The notes: a model not told the origin generated them from the letters alone. Shown: positions 28,157 to 37,197, counted from the first letter of the stretch. The stretch: DNA of 64,000 nt from OLB7 sp966250335 (GCA_966250335.1 CBINGZ010000017.1:33563-97562); one strand, 5' to 3'. Program-made: numbers and translations.

Positions 28157-28904
28157 TCGGACACTCCTATGAATGATGTATTGCGCAGAGATGTGAAGTA
28201 TATCGTAGAAGTTCTTTTGGTATCGTCGATATCGATAATGTCGGCTGGAATCCCCTCTTCCAGCCACCCCCGAAACTTCGGGACGGTCCCGTCGTAGGGC
28301 CCTCCCGACCGTCACGGCTCACTCACCCGTGATCCCCGCGGTCGCGTGCGCGCGAACCCCGGTACCCTCCCCCGCGATACGCCGATCCCCTCCGATCGGT
28401 AACGGCACGGATCGAATGTCCCCTTCAGTAAGGGGAGGCGGTTCAGGGGGCTTGGAGGATTGAAGTTCCGAAGATCGACATCCGGGGACCGGAGATCCCG
28501 GCGGTCGAGGTCCGGAGACGGGCTGGAAACTCTCGCAAGAGCGGCGCGTTTGCGTTCGGGTAGGATATTCGTGTCGCGACAGAACGCCGAATATAGCCCG
28601 TAACAACCCCATTCACAAGATTCAGGCCCCCCTCTTCCGACCCCGATCAGGGCCGGATCATACTCACCGCTTTCGCTCTTTCCACGTTCAGGGACAAATT
28701 ACACGGAACCCGGAGAAAAGTTACTCGTCAAAAAAGGCCGCGTTTCAGGGGATTTCATCCCTCCACCTCTCACTCCTTTACCTGCAATTCTCCCCGTCAG
28801 AGAAGATTCCACGGCGGCAGAGCCCCGGGCCGTCACCGGCTGGAGAGGCCCGGGAGATCTGTATCAATACGTTCGGTATGGGGCCGATCGAAGCCCCGAC
28901 CGAC
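28157..28904. other. 750-nt gene-free region between the two large receptors
   Basis: No convincing gene is visible; a 97-codon minus-strand frame (28319-28612) lacks any recognisable feature. It contains the terminator of the upstream receptor (28824-28854) and must hold the promoter and leader of the downstream one, but I found no exact TAnnTTTG on the minus strand; TATACTTC near 28200 is a weak candidate. Confidence 0.5.
28824..28854 (-). terminator. Hairpin terminator of large TonB receptor paralog 2
   Basis: CCCGGGCC 28824-28831 pairs perfectly with GGCCCGGG 28847-28854 (15-nt loop), about 50 nt past the stop at 28905. Confidence 0.65.
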
Positions 28905-31900
28905 TCAGAACCGCAGCTTGAATCCGACCGACACGGTCCGCGGCGTCTGGTACGATCCCCGCATCCCCTGGATCGTGGTGACGAACCGCTGGTACCCCTC
29001 GTACCGCTCGGACTGGGTCACCACACCGTCCAGATTCGCGTCGGCGTAGGGATTGTACATCCGGGTGCCGTAGCGGTCGTACTGATCGGAGCCGAACGTC
29101 TCCGGCCGCGCCGGGTCGACATCCTTATAGTACGGGGTCGCCGTGAACTCTCCGATGTTCAGGTCGAGCGACCGTCCGTCCAGATCGGGGCTTCCGGAGA
29201 CCGAGAAGAGCGACCCGCCGACATTGCGCGAAAAGTTCACCGAAACCGGGCCGGTCGAGTTGAGCAGATTGAAGATATCCGCGAAGAGGCTCAGCTCCAG
29301 ATTTCCGACCGACTCGCCGAAGAGATCCCTCAGCTTGAATCCCCGCTCGATATGCGCCTCGGTGGTGAAGGTCGAGGGGAGCCGCATCCCGTTGAACTCC
29401 GAGATCTGCGCCCCGCGCACCGTCTCCAGCGTGTAGGGAAGCCCGGTGGCGAAGACCCCGTTGACGGTGATCAGCGTGTTCTGCAGAAGCCTGATTCCCC
29501 CCACCGACGGCCCCTCCCCATCCTTCCATGCCAGACCGAGCGAAAGGTTCAGTTTGTGGGTCTGGTCGTAGTTGAGGGGATATTCCGTCAGCGACACCTC
29601 CCGTGCCTCCCCGGTGTAGGGGTCGGTCTCGCCGATCGCCGACGCATAGCTCCCGGCCGGGCTGGTCGCCGTCCCCACCGCCTTCTGCAACGTGTAGTTG
29701 ACCTCCGCGCGGATATTGTCGGCCATCCGTCGTCCGGCCGTCACCTCCAGCCCCCGGACGTTGCCGAACTCGGCGACGCTGTAGAGGGTGTAGGGGTTCG
29801 GGACGGCGGGGATGTAGGTCACGCCGGTCTGATTGTAGATGTCGCGATAGTAGGCGGCGACGTCCAGATAATAGATCCTTTCGATGTCGACGCTGTAGCC
29901 GATCTCGTAGGAGAACTGCCGCTCGGGAGAGATCGAGGGATTGCCGAAGAGCTGGTTGCCGCGCTGCGCGTCGCCGTAGGCGTTGTCGAACATGATGTTG
30001 AAGTCGGGCCGCTTGAAGAGCATCGCGAAGTTCACGCGGAGCTGCGAATCGTCGGTGATCGGGTAGCCGACCGCCACTCTCGGGCTCACCTGGAATTTCA
30101 GCGGGGCGTCTCCCCCCTTGTCGAGCGACGCCAGCACCTCGCGGAACGTGCCGCGGCGGGTCGGCGGGGCGAAGGTGTTCGGATCGTAGAAGTCGAAGCG
30201 GACGCCGGGCTGGAAGGTGATCGACTTGTAGTCGAACGCGCCGCTCACGAAGACGGCCCCCTCCCACGGCGTGTAGGAGTTGGCGAAGAACTCCTCCAGC
30301 TGCCCCGAGGTATCCTTGTAGCGGAAGTAGCCCGCCTCGTAGCCGTAGATGTCGAAGAACGGGTTCTGGTCCCACGGGAGCGAATTGCTGTGCCGGCTCA
30401 GATCGTAGATCGATATGTCGCCTCCCACTCTGACCCGTCCCTCCACATCTCCCAGGGTGAAGCTATGCTCCATCTGCCCCTTGAACGCCAGGGTGCGCGA
30501 CTCCCGCAGTTCGTACCCGCTGCCGTTGCCGTGGACGGGGAAGCGGAGGTCGACGAGACCGTAGGGATTGCGGCTTGCGCCGGCTGCGGCGGGGCCTTCG
30601 ATCAGTCCCGTCAGTTCGTTCCGTCCGAAGAGCCCGAACGACGACCCGCCGTACGGTATCGTGGCCCCCTCGCTCGAGGGCAATTCATATCGATCCAGGA
30701 TAATATCACCGTTGGCATCGGTCGGCCTGTGGATGTCGAAGAGATCGAAGAGGCCGTAGCTCTTCGACTCATCCTTCTCCCCCGACTCCCAGCTTCTGTC
30801 GACGATCGAGCCGGTGAAGCTCAGGCGCGTGAGGGTGTCGAGCCAGTGTTCGTAGGTAAGGAAGCCCCGGCGGATCAGCGTGTTGCTGTTCGACTGCTGG
30901 GCATCCCGCTCGGTCACGTTCCATAACGTATCGTACTGGCTCAGACCGTTCCGTTCGCCGCGGAAGAGGACGGGATGATCGTTCTGATAGAGGCTCCCCC
31001 ACGATCCCTCCTCGACGCTCGAAAGGCCGATCTCGCCGCCGAACTCTATCGTGACCGAGGAGGAGAGGATCGCCTTGAACTTGGCCGTCAGATCGCGGAT
31101 CATCGCCGACTGGTGGGGGAGGCGCCCAAGGTTCGTGGGGCGTAGTTCATAGCCGAGCGTCTGCCGTGCAAGCGCCGAGCGGGCGCGGGCGTAGTCATCC
31201 GACATGTCGTATATCTCATATCCCGCCCCGATATTATCGATCGACTCGTACTTGCCGGAGAAGAACGCCGTGAAATCGCTCGTCAGCGGCCCTCCCACAC
31301 CGAACTCGTAGAGATCACGGCCGGAGCTCTGGAGTTTTGCGGGCATCAGTACGGTATCGCGGTCGGTTCCGGCGATCCGGACGGTGATCGGACTGCCGGA
31401 GCCGTAGAGCTGGGGCACGTTGCCGCGGTAGCGGACCGCGCCGTGCCATCCGTCCCTGTCGCCGTTTCTTGTCACGAAGTTGATGCCGCCGCCGAAGAGA
31501 TCGTATTCGGCCCCGAATCCCGATTTCAGGACGTCGATCTCCTCCAGTCCCAGGGTCGACTGCATCGGGGCCAGGGCCGACCTCCCCGACCCGTGCCCCC
31601 CCACGAAGGGGTCGCTGACGTCGACCCCTTCCATCAGGAAACTCGTCTGGTTCGGCCGGAAGCCGCGTATCGAAACACCGTTCACCGTGGAGGTGGAGAC
31701 GCCGGAGACGCTTCCGATCAGGCTCAGCGGGTTGGGGCTGGGGTTCGCTTCTATTTCATCGACACGTATCGGTTCACGTGATATAGGACTTTTTCCCCGC
31801 TTGCCGAAGATCTCATATTCCTTGACCTTGATCGGATCGACCGTCATCGTGATGTCCGCCTGTGTCGTCTGGTCGACGTAGATCATGACACGCACGCTCC

Positions 31901-32150
31901 GGGGATGGAGTCCTTTGGCCCTGAACGTGATGGAATGCTCCCCGACGTTCAATCCCGGTATGATATATCGTCCGTCCGGAGGACGCGAGTACGCTCCTCT
32001 TGTCGTTCCCTCGACGATGACGGAGGCGCCGATGACCGGTTCCCCCTCCTCGTTCGTGATCCGCCCGGTGAGCGTTCCGTCGCTTTGGGCAAAGAGTATC
32101 ATGGGAGCGAGCAGCATGAATGCCGCCGCACCGAATCGTGCAGCTCTCAT
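28905..32150 (-). CDS. Large TonB-dependent receptor (paralog 2) with EF-hand-like loops
   Basis: The 1081-residue receptor starts at an ATG preceded by AGGAG and has a signal peptide (FMLLAPMILFAQ), regulatory domain (GTLTGRITNEEGEPVIGAS), plug (STVNGVSIRGFRPNQTSFL, MEGVDVSDPFVGG) and a barrel ending VGFKLRF. It shares AYGDAQRGNQLFGNP and a nearly identical C-terminal 60 residues with paralog 1. Residues 1037-1048 (DANLDGVVTQSE; 29007-29042) again form an EF-hand-type loop, and DANGDIILDRYE repeats the theme in the middle. The pair looks like a tandem duplication followed by divergence. Ligand unknown. Confidence 0.9.
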   Translation of the reverse strand: MRAARFGAAAFMLLAPMILFAQSDGTLTGRITNEEGEPVIGASVIVEGTTRGAYSRPPDGRYIIPGLNVGEHSITFRAKGLHPRSVRVMIYVDQTTQADITMTVDPIKVKEYEIFGKRGKSPISREPIRVDEIEANPSPNPLSLIGSVSGVSTSTVNGVSIRGFRPNQTSFLMEGVDVSDPFVGGHGSGRSALAPMQSTLGLEEIDVLKSGFGAEYDLFGGGINFVTRNGDRDGWHGAVRYRGNVPQLYGSGSPITVRIAGTDRDTVLMPAKLQSSGRDLYEFGVGGPLTSDFTAFFSGKYESIDNIGAGYEIYDMSDDYARARSALARQTLGYELRPTNLGRLPHQSAMIRDLTAKFKAILSSSVTIEFGGEIGLSSVEEGSWGSLYQNDHPVLFRGERNGLSQYDTLWNVTERDAQQSNSNTLIRRGFLTYEHWLDTLTRLSFTGSIVDRSWESGEKDESKSYGLFDLFDIHRPTDANGDIILDRYELPSSEGATIPYGGSSFGLFGRNELTGLIEGPAAAGASRNPYGLVDLRFPVHGNGSGYELRESRTLAFKGQMEHSFTLGDVEGRVRVGGDISIYDLSRHSNSLPWDQNPFFDIYGYEAGYFRYKDTSGQLEEFFANSYTPWEGAVFVSGAFDYKSITFQPGVRFDFYDPNTFAPPTRRGTFREVLASLDKGGDAPLKFQVSPRVAVGYPITDDSQLRVNFAMLFKRPDFNIMFDNAYGDAQRGNQLFGNPSISPERQFSYEIGYSVDIERIYYLDVAAYYRDIYNQTGVTYIPAVPNPYTLYSVAEFGNVRGLEVTAGRRMADNIRAEVNYTLQKAVGTATSPAGSYASAIGETDPYTGEAREVSLTEYPLNYDQTHKLNLSLGLAWKDGEGPSVGGIRLLQNTLITVNGVFATGLPYTLETVRGAQISEFNGMRLPSTFTTEAHIERGFKLRDLFGESVGNLELSLFADIFNLLNSTGPVSVNFSRNVGGSLFSVSGSPDLDGRSLDLNIGEFTATPYYKDVDPARPETFGSDQYDRYGTRMYNPYADANLDGVVTQSERYEGYQRFVTTIQGMRGSYQTPRTVSVGFKLRF

Positions 32151-33108
32151 ACGAGAACTCCTGGTTGTGTACGTTGAAGTTGACGTTAGTGTGATGCTCC
32201 CATGGGACGCGGGCAGCGCTCGACAACCGCCGTGGCCGGCGTATCAATGTTCGAGCGTGAGATCGAGGGACGGGCGGTGTGGTGTCGCCCAGCTGAATCG
32301 TTCAACGATTCATCCACGACACGACCGGAGACGGCTGGTCATCCGGACGGCGTTGACGATAAATCGCCCGTCCGGTGAGAATCTACCCGCTATGCCGGGA
32401 AAAGTTACCGGGAGATACGAGCGTGGAGGGCGTGGTTTATATGCCCGGTTCCTTTTCGCTCGGAATAATCCGCTCGACGTTTGCGGAGCAGGTTTTCACG
32501 TCTCCTGCACATTATATCGCAACATAAATCTATACATCCCCATCATCGGAATCGTGTAATGTTATAAACGCCGAAGGGGTCCCCTTCCCGTCAATCCCGA
32601 GAAGAATGGTACGCGCCTTCGGCGCTTGAAGAATGCTGGAACGGCTCGTTGCTACAAATAGGCGCTCCCTTCGGGAGCCAATGCTCCTGCACCTCCCCAG
32701 CTTCATTTCATCATGCCGAACCTGATTTGTTCTCGACACGAACTCCGGGAACTCGTTGATGCAGATGGGTGCTCCCTTCGGGAGCCGACGCCCCTTCACT
32801 CCTCCGACTTCATTGTATCATGCCCGATCGGATTCCCCCTCGACACGAGCCCGGGAGGAATAATTCGACGTTGCCGGTCCTGAAGAGGAGCACAATTCCG
32901 CTCCACTATGACTTCCCCACCCCTTTCTTCCAGCCCCGAAGGGGCGAGCCATTTGTAGCAAGGCACGATATTGTTTTCCTTAAGCGCCGAAGGTGCGTAC
33001 CATTCCTCCGCCAAAGACGGAAAGAACGACACACACCTTCAATCAAGTAGATCGCAACCAGATACCAAAGAGAGAGCGCCCCCCCGCGACACCCTCCCTC
33101 TGGAGAAA
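32151..33108. other. 960-nt gene-free region holding a repeat cluster
   Basis: No credible gene is present. Frames on the minus strand at 32530-32799 and 32796-33032 only translate the hairpin repeats described separately. 32151-32560 is the upstream region of receptor paralog 2 and contains an AT-rich patch at 32505-32560; no clear promoter motif was found. Confidence 0.6.
32602..33010. repeat. Cluster of degenerate hairpin repeats (two tandem, one inverted)
   Basis: Two direct copies with a 107-nt period start at 32645 and 32752; both read CTCGTTG, a CA-rich linker, GCTCCCTTCGGGAGCC (hairpins 32664-32678 and 32770-32784), then TTCATT-TATCATGCC, CTCGACACGA and CCGGGA. An inverted copy lies at 32926-33007: its complement reads GAATGGTACGCACCTTCGG, then TGCTACAAATGG and GCCCCTTCGGGGC, matching GAATGGTACGCGCCTTCGG (32604-32622) and TGCTACAAATAGG before the first hairpin. 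Each hairpin is a short GC stem closed by TTC or GAA. I infer a dispersed intergenic repeat family; other genome copies are needed to confirm. Confidence 0.75.
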
Positions 33109-34701
33109 TTACTCGACGTCGAAGTGAAGGGTACGAACGTCGCTCACCACATCGAGAGCGCAGAGATCGGCGATGACGTCGGGGCCCACGTCGCCGTCGA
33201 TGCGCATCACGGTCAGCGCCTCGCCGGTCCCCTCGCGCTGCCCCAGCGACATGTCGGCGATGTTGACGCCGTGTCGCCCAAGGACGCCGCTCATCTCCGA
33301 GAGGACGCCCGGCTTGTCGATATTCTTGAAGACGATCAGCGTCCCGATCGGTCGGACGTCGAGCCAGACGTCATCCAGCATTACAAGCCGGGTCTGATCG
33401 CGCCCGAAGACGGTGACGGCGGCGCGCCTGTGCAGATCGCCGCGCGATGCTTCAGCCAGAAGGAGCCCGTTGTAGTCCGGATGCGCCCCCTCGCCGGAGG
33501 TCGTCAGCCTGATATCGTTGCGGCGGGCCAGCATCTCGGCGTTGATCGGGTTCACCGTCCGGTCGCTCCCTTGCGAGACAAGCCCCGCCAGGAACGATGC
33601 TCCCAGCCCGCGGACGATCTGCGCGGCATCCGACCCGTAGGCGATCAGTCGGCAGTCGCATCCCTTCTCCCCCACGAGCTGCCCCAGCAGCGCGCCGAGA
33701 CGCTCCGCCGCGTTCATCAGCGGTATCGACTCGCGAAGGAACGAGGAGGATTCCAGCCCCTCCGCGTTCACCACGCCGCGCGCTCCCATTCCCTCGAAGA
33801 AATCGGCCATCTGCACGGCGATGTCGTGCGCCACCCGCTCCTGCGCCTCCTCGGTCGAGGCGGCGATATGGGGAGTGGCGACCACGCGCGGATGCGATAT
33901 AAGAGCGTTCGGAAACCGGGGCGGTTCCTGCTCGAAGACATCGAGCGCCGCGCCGGCGATCCGTCCCGACTCCAGCCCGGCCAGCAGCGCCCGCTCGTCC
34001 ACGATCCCGCCGCGCGCGCAGTTGACGATGAAGACTCCCTTCTTCATTCTTCCCAGCTCCAGATCCCCCAGCAGCCCGCGCGTCTGCGGCGAGAGAGGGA
34101 TATGGATCGTAAGGATATCGGAGTTCTCCAGCAGCTCCTCGAAGGTCGCCGGCACGATCCCAAGGCCCCTGACGGCATCGGCCGAGAGGTAGGGATCATA
34201 TCCCATCACAATACTTTTAAAGGACTGGATCCTCGCCGCCACCTCGCGCCCGATCCGGCCGAGCCCGAGCACCCCCACACGCTTCCCCCACAGCTCGGTT
34301 CCGGTGAAGGATTTCCTGTCCCACGCCTCCCCACGCAGGCTGGCGTTGGCGGCCGGGATCTTCCGGAGGAGCGCCAGAAGCATCGCAACCGAATGTTCAG
34401 CGGCGGAGATCGTGTTGCCGTCCGGCGTGTTCATCACCACGATCCCGCGCTCGGTCGATGCGACGATATCGATATTGTCGACCCCGGCGCCGGCGCGGCC
34501 TATGGCCCGCACCGTCGACATCCCTTCTATCATCTCGCGATCGACCGTCACGGCGCTCCGGACGATCATGCCGTCGAACCCCGGCAGCAGCTCCAGCAGC
34601 CGTTCGCGCGGAACGCCGGCTGCCCGCTCCACCTCGATCCCCCGCTCCTGCAGAACCAGCTCGCAGCTCCGGCTGACGTTGTCGGCGATCAGCACCCTCA
34701 T
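33109..34701 (-). CDS. serA: D-3-phosphoglycerate dehydrogenase (long, ACT-domain type)
   Basis: SerA oxidises 3-phosphoglycerate to 3-phosphohydroxypyruvate, the first step of serine synthesis. The 530-residue length is that of the long form with an intervening (ASB) domain and a C-terminal ACT domain. Visible blocks are VGVLGLGRIGREVAARIQSF (NAD site), VNCARGGIVDERALL, the catalytic ALDVFEQEPP and HIAASTEEAQ, and the ACT segment NIDKPGVLSEMSGVLGRHGVN near the end, which in relatives binds serine for feedback. It overlaps the upstream aminotransferase gene by 4 nt (ATGA), indicating a two-gene serine operon. Confidence 0.95.
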   Translation of the reverse strand: MRVLIADNVSRSCELVLQERGIEVERAAGVPRERLLELLPGFDGMIVRSAVTVDREMIEGMSTVRAIGRAGAGVDNIDIVASTERGIVVMNTPDGNTISAAEHSVAMLLALLRKIPAANASLRGEAWDRKSFTGTELWGKRVGVLGLGRIGREVAARIQSFKSIVMGYDPYLSADAVRGLGIVPATFEELLENSDILTIHIPLSPQTRGLLGDLELGRMKKGVFIVNCARGGIVDERALLAGLESGRIAGAALDVFEQEPPRFPNALISHPRVVATPHIAASTEEAQERVAHDIAVQMADFFEGMGARGVVNAEGLESSSFLRESIPLMNAAERLGALLGQLVGEKGCDCRLIAYGSDAAQIVRGLGASFLAGLVSQGSDRTVNPINAEMLARRNDIRLTTSGEGAHPDYNGLLLAEASRGDLHRRAAVTVFGRDQTRLVMLDDVWLDVRPIGTLIVFKNIDKPGVLSEMSGVLGRHGVNIADMSLGQREGTGEALTVMRIDGDVGPDVIADLCALDVVSDVRTLHFDVE

Positions 34702-35855
34702 ACGTTCCCCTCCGCCACGGCGGCGTCCACGCCGCTGAAGACCCGCTGCGCCGCGGCCAGCCCCGCTCCCGTCTCAAACGTCGCCCCGATATCGGAGAGA
34801 GCCCCCTCCACGGCATAGAGCACGCTCAGCATGTCGGCCTCGTCGTAGTAGCCGAGGTGCGAGATACGGAAGATCTTCCCCTTATACCGATCCTGTCCAG
34901 CCGCCATCGTTATGCGATATTTCTTCTTGATGAGCGTCATGAACTCCTCTCCCCGCTCCGGGAGCTCGACGGCGGTGACGGCGTTCGAGGCGGGCCGGCC
35001 GAACGGTCGGAGCCCGAGCGCCGTGACCCCTGCGCGCAGGGCGCGGGCGAGTCTGTCGTGCCTCTTCCAGAGTTCCTCCACTCCCTCCTCACGGATCATC
35101 TCCAGCGCGACCTCCAGCCCCAGGATCAATGTGACGGCGGGGGTCCACGGCGTGTCGTCGCCGGCGTGCGCCTTGCGGGCCGCGCGCAGATCGAAGTAGA
35201 ACTTCGGCAGCGTGGAGCTCTCCACCGCGTTCCATGCGCGCTCGCTCAGGGCGATGAACGAGAGGCCGGGGGGGATCATCAATCCCTTCTGCGAGCCGGT
35301 CACGACGATATCGAGATCCCACTCGTCGAACCGGAGCTCGTGAGCGCCGACGGCGGTGATCCCGTCGACGATGATCAGACCGTCGAAGCGGGGGCGGATC
35401 GCTCGGGCGATCAGGCGGACGTCGGTGAAGACGCCGGTCGAGGTCTCACTGTGCGTAAGGCAGACCGCGCGGGCGGCCGGATGCGCCTCCAGGGCCTCCA
35501 GAATCTGCTCCGGCGTGACGGCCGATCCCCAGGGGATCGTGATCTCATGCGCCGTCACCCCGTAGGCGCGGGCGATATCCCCCCAGCGTTCGCCGAACTT
35601 GCCGGCGTTGACGAAGATGATCTCGTCGCCTGCCGAGAGGGTGTTGACCAGCGCGGCCTCCATCGCTCCGGTTCCGCTGGCGGTCAGGGTCAGCACCGGG
35701 AGTTTCGTTCCGAAGAGGTACTGCAACCCCTCGCCGACGTTGTGGAGAGTCCGGCTGAACTCCTTGGTTCTATGATGGATCATGGGCTGCGCCATCCGGA
35801 GCATCACCTGCTCCGGCACCGGCGTGGGGCCCGGCGTGAACAATCTGGGCTTCAT
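34698..35855 (-). CDS. Class V (alanine-glyoxylate/serine-type) aminotransferase
   Basis: This 385-residue PLP enzyme has LFTPGPTPVPEQVMLRM at the start, SGTGAMEAAL, VDGITAVGAHELRFDEWDLD, and the PLP-lysine block VVTGSQKGLMIPPGLSF. These mark the AGXT / serine-pyruvate / PucG branch of class V aminotransferases. Its 4-nt overlap with serA suggests that it performs the transamination of 3-phosphohydroxypyruvate to phosphoserine normally done by SerC; that assignment is inference from context. Alternatives are alanine-glyoxylate or serine-glyoxylate exchange. Confidence 0.85.
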   Translation of the reverse strand: MKPRLFTPGPTPVPEQVMLRMAQPMIHHRTKEFSRTLHNVGEGLQYLFGTKLPVLTLTASGTGAMEAALVNTLSAGDEIIFVNAGKFGERWGDIARAYGVTAHEITIPWGSAVTPEQILEALEAHPAARAVCLTHSETSTGVFTDVRLIARAIRPRFDGLIIVDGITAVGAHELRFDEWDLDIVVTGSQKGLMIPPGLSFIALSERAWNAVESSTLPKFYFDLRAARKAHAGDDTPWTPAVTLILGLEVALEMIREEGVEELWKRHDRLARALRAGVTALGLRPFGRPASNAVTAVELPERGEEFMTLIKKKYRITMAAGQDRYKGKIFRISHLGYYDEADMLSVLYAVEGALSDIGATFETGAGLAAAQRVFSGVDAAVAEGNV

Positions 35856-35909
35856 GGTTCTTCCGTGTGATATGACTGAATGGGTTCTCTCCGATCCTCT
35901 CTCTCCATG

Positions 35910-36500
35910 TCACCTGACGGCCTCATGTATAACCGCGAGAAGCCGATCCAGGTTATGCCGGGTTTCCGACGAAAACGGGATCACCCCGATGCAGTGATCG
36001 GAGCCTGAGAGAAGCTCCGTCACCTCGGCGACCCGGCGCTCCGCCTGCACGGGGGAGACCTTGTCGTACTTGGTGAGCACCACCACGAAGTTCCGTCCCA
36101 TCGCCTGCAGCCATTCGAACATGCTGTGATCGAGCGCCGTCGGCTCGTGACGGATGTCGCTGAGCGCCACCACCAGCCGGAGCTGTTCACGGTCGCGGAG
36201 ATATGCCTCTATCACGCGGCTCCATTCGTCCCGTTCCGTCTTGGAGACCTTCGCATAGCCGTAGCCGGGGAGGTCGACGAAATGGAACCGCTGATTGATC
36301 AGGAAGAAGTTGATCTGGCGCGTCTTGCCGGGGGTGGCGCTCACCTTGGCGAGCTTTCTGCGGCCGGTAAGGGTGTTCAGAAGCGATGACTTCCCCACGT
36401 TCGACCGTCCGGCGAACGCCACCTCGTGATTCGATGTGTTGGGAAACTGCCTGACCGCGGCCGCGCCGATGACGAAGTCGGCCGTTTTTATCTGGAGCAT
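35910..36500 (-). CDS. engB: Ribosome biogenesis GTP-binding protein EngB/YsxC
   Basis: The 196-residue GTPase has G1 AGRSNVGKSSLLN, a G2/switch region ending in TPGKTRQINFF, G3 VDLPGYGYAKV and G4 LTKYDKV, in the order and length of EngB (YihA/YsxC). The family assists late assembly of the large ribosomal subunit. It is placed between the serine genes and the RRM protein gene, close to the ribosomal superoperon, and has its own -7 element 41 nt upstream. Confidence 0.95.
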   Translation of the reverse strand: MLQIKTADFVIGAAAVRQFPNTSNHEVAFAGRSNVGKSSLLNTLTGRRKLAKVSATPGKTRQINFFLINQRFHFVDLPGYGYAKVSKTERDEWSRVIEAYLRDREQLRLVVALSDIRHEPTALDHSMFEWLQAMGRNFVVVLTKYDKVSPVQAERRVAEVTELLSGSDHCIGVIPFSSETRHNLDRLLAVIHEAVR

Positions 36501-36540
36501 GATCTGTTGGTTCGTGCGTCGGTTCGTTGATTGTTCTTCG

Positions 36541-36548
36541 CAAATCTA
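36541..36548 (-). promoter_or_regulatory. -7 element (TAGATTTG) of engB
   Basis: TAGATTTG on the minus strand fits TAnnTTTG exactly. The region where a -33 TTTG would lie is occupied by the T-run of the RRM gene terminator; a TTTG lies only 10 nt upstream. A start near 36534 gives a ~34-nt leader. Confidence 0.5.
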
Positions 36549-36559
36549 TGATACCGCAC

Positions 36560-36601
36560 AAAAAAAAGAGCCGCCGGGGTCTGATGGTTCCCCGACAGCT
36601 C
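36560..36601 (-). terminator. Intrinsic terminator of the RRM gene, with T-run
   Basis: On the minus strand GAGC and CGGGG blocks (36568-36579) pair with CCCCG and GCTC (36590-36601), followed by eight T residues (A at 36560-36567). This is a complete hairpin-plus-T-run terminator, 38 nt after the stop. Confidence 0.9.
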
Positions 36602-36639
36602 GTCTGAAAATGTCTGAGCCGGCGTGCCGATCAATACGA

Positions 36640-37197
36640 TCAATAATCGTCGCCGCTGTCCCATTCGGAGTCGCGTCCGCCGCCACGGCCGCCGCGGTCA
36701 CGGTCGCGATCTCTGTCGCGGTCCCGGCCCCCCCTGTCGCGATCCCGGCCACCGCCACCGCCCGAATAGCCGCCACCGCCCGAGTAGCCGCCACCGCCGC
36801 CGCCGCTGTAGCCGCCGCCACCACCGCCCGAATAGCCGCCACCGCCGCCGGACGAGGCACGCTCTCCATAGCCGCCCCGGTTTCCGCCACGGTCGCCGCC
36901 ACCGCCGCCGCCGTACCGCGAACCGCCGCCGCCACCACCGCTGCGCGGCCGTTCATCGCGAGGGCGCGCCTCGTTGACCGTCAGGGTGCGCCCCTTCCAC
37001 TCCTGGCCGTTCATCTCCTCGATGGCGCGCGATCCATCATCATCGGTCATCATCTCAATAAACGCAAAGCCGCGGGAGCGGCCGGTCTCCTTGTCCATGA
37101 TGATATTCGCCGACGTCACTGTCCCGAACTGCTCGAATGCCTGTCTCAGGTCATCCTCGGTCGCGTTGTAGGGGAGATTCCCCACATAGATGTTCAT
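36640..37197 (-). CDS. Glycine/arginine-rich RRM RNA-binding protein
   Basis: The 185-residue protein has one RNA-recognition motif (residues 1-80) with RNP2 IYVGNL (3-8) and RNP1 RGFAFIEM (42-49), followed by a ~100-residue low-complexity tail of GGGGGYS and RDRDRGG repeats. Bacterial RRM proteins of this type in cyanobacteria and Bacteroidota bind RNA and are often cold-induced; Gly/Tyr/Arg-rich tails favour condensate formation. It stands as its own transcription unit between rplQ and engB. The tail is longer and more repetitive than in most bacterial relatives I know. Confidence 0.9.
   Translation of the reverse strand: MNIYVGNLPYNATEDDLRQAFEQFGTVTSANIIMDKETGRSRGFAFIEMMTDDDGSRAIEEMNGQEWKGRTLTVNEARPRDERPRSGGGGGGSRYGGGGGGDRGGNRGGYGERASSGGGGGYSGGGGGGYSGGGGGGYSGGGGYSGGGGGRDRDRGGRDRDRDRDRDRGGRGGGRDSEWDSGDDY
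36700..36940 (-). repeat. In-gene tandem repeats coding the Gly/Tyr/Arg-rich tail
   Basis: On the plus strand the stretch shows imperfect repeats of GCCGCCACCGCC followed by CGA(A/G)TA or CTGTA units, coding GGGGGYS repeats, then CGGTCGCGATC-like units coding RDRDRGG. Such DNA is prone to slippage, so tail length may vary between strains. Confidence 0.7.

Noticed and set aside
28319..28612. 97-codon minus-strand frame between the receptors
   Set aside because: Pro/Gly/Arg-rich with no motif and no ribosome binding site; treated as non-coding.
32530..33032. Two small minus-strand frames (89 and 78 codons)
   Set aside because: They translate the hairpin repeats; the recurrent peptides arise from the repeated DNA.
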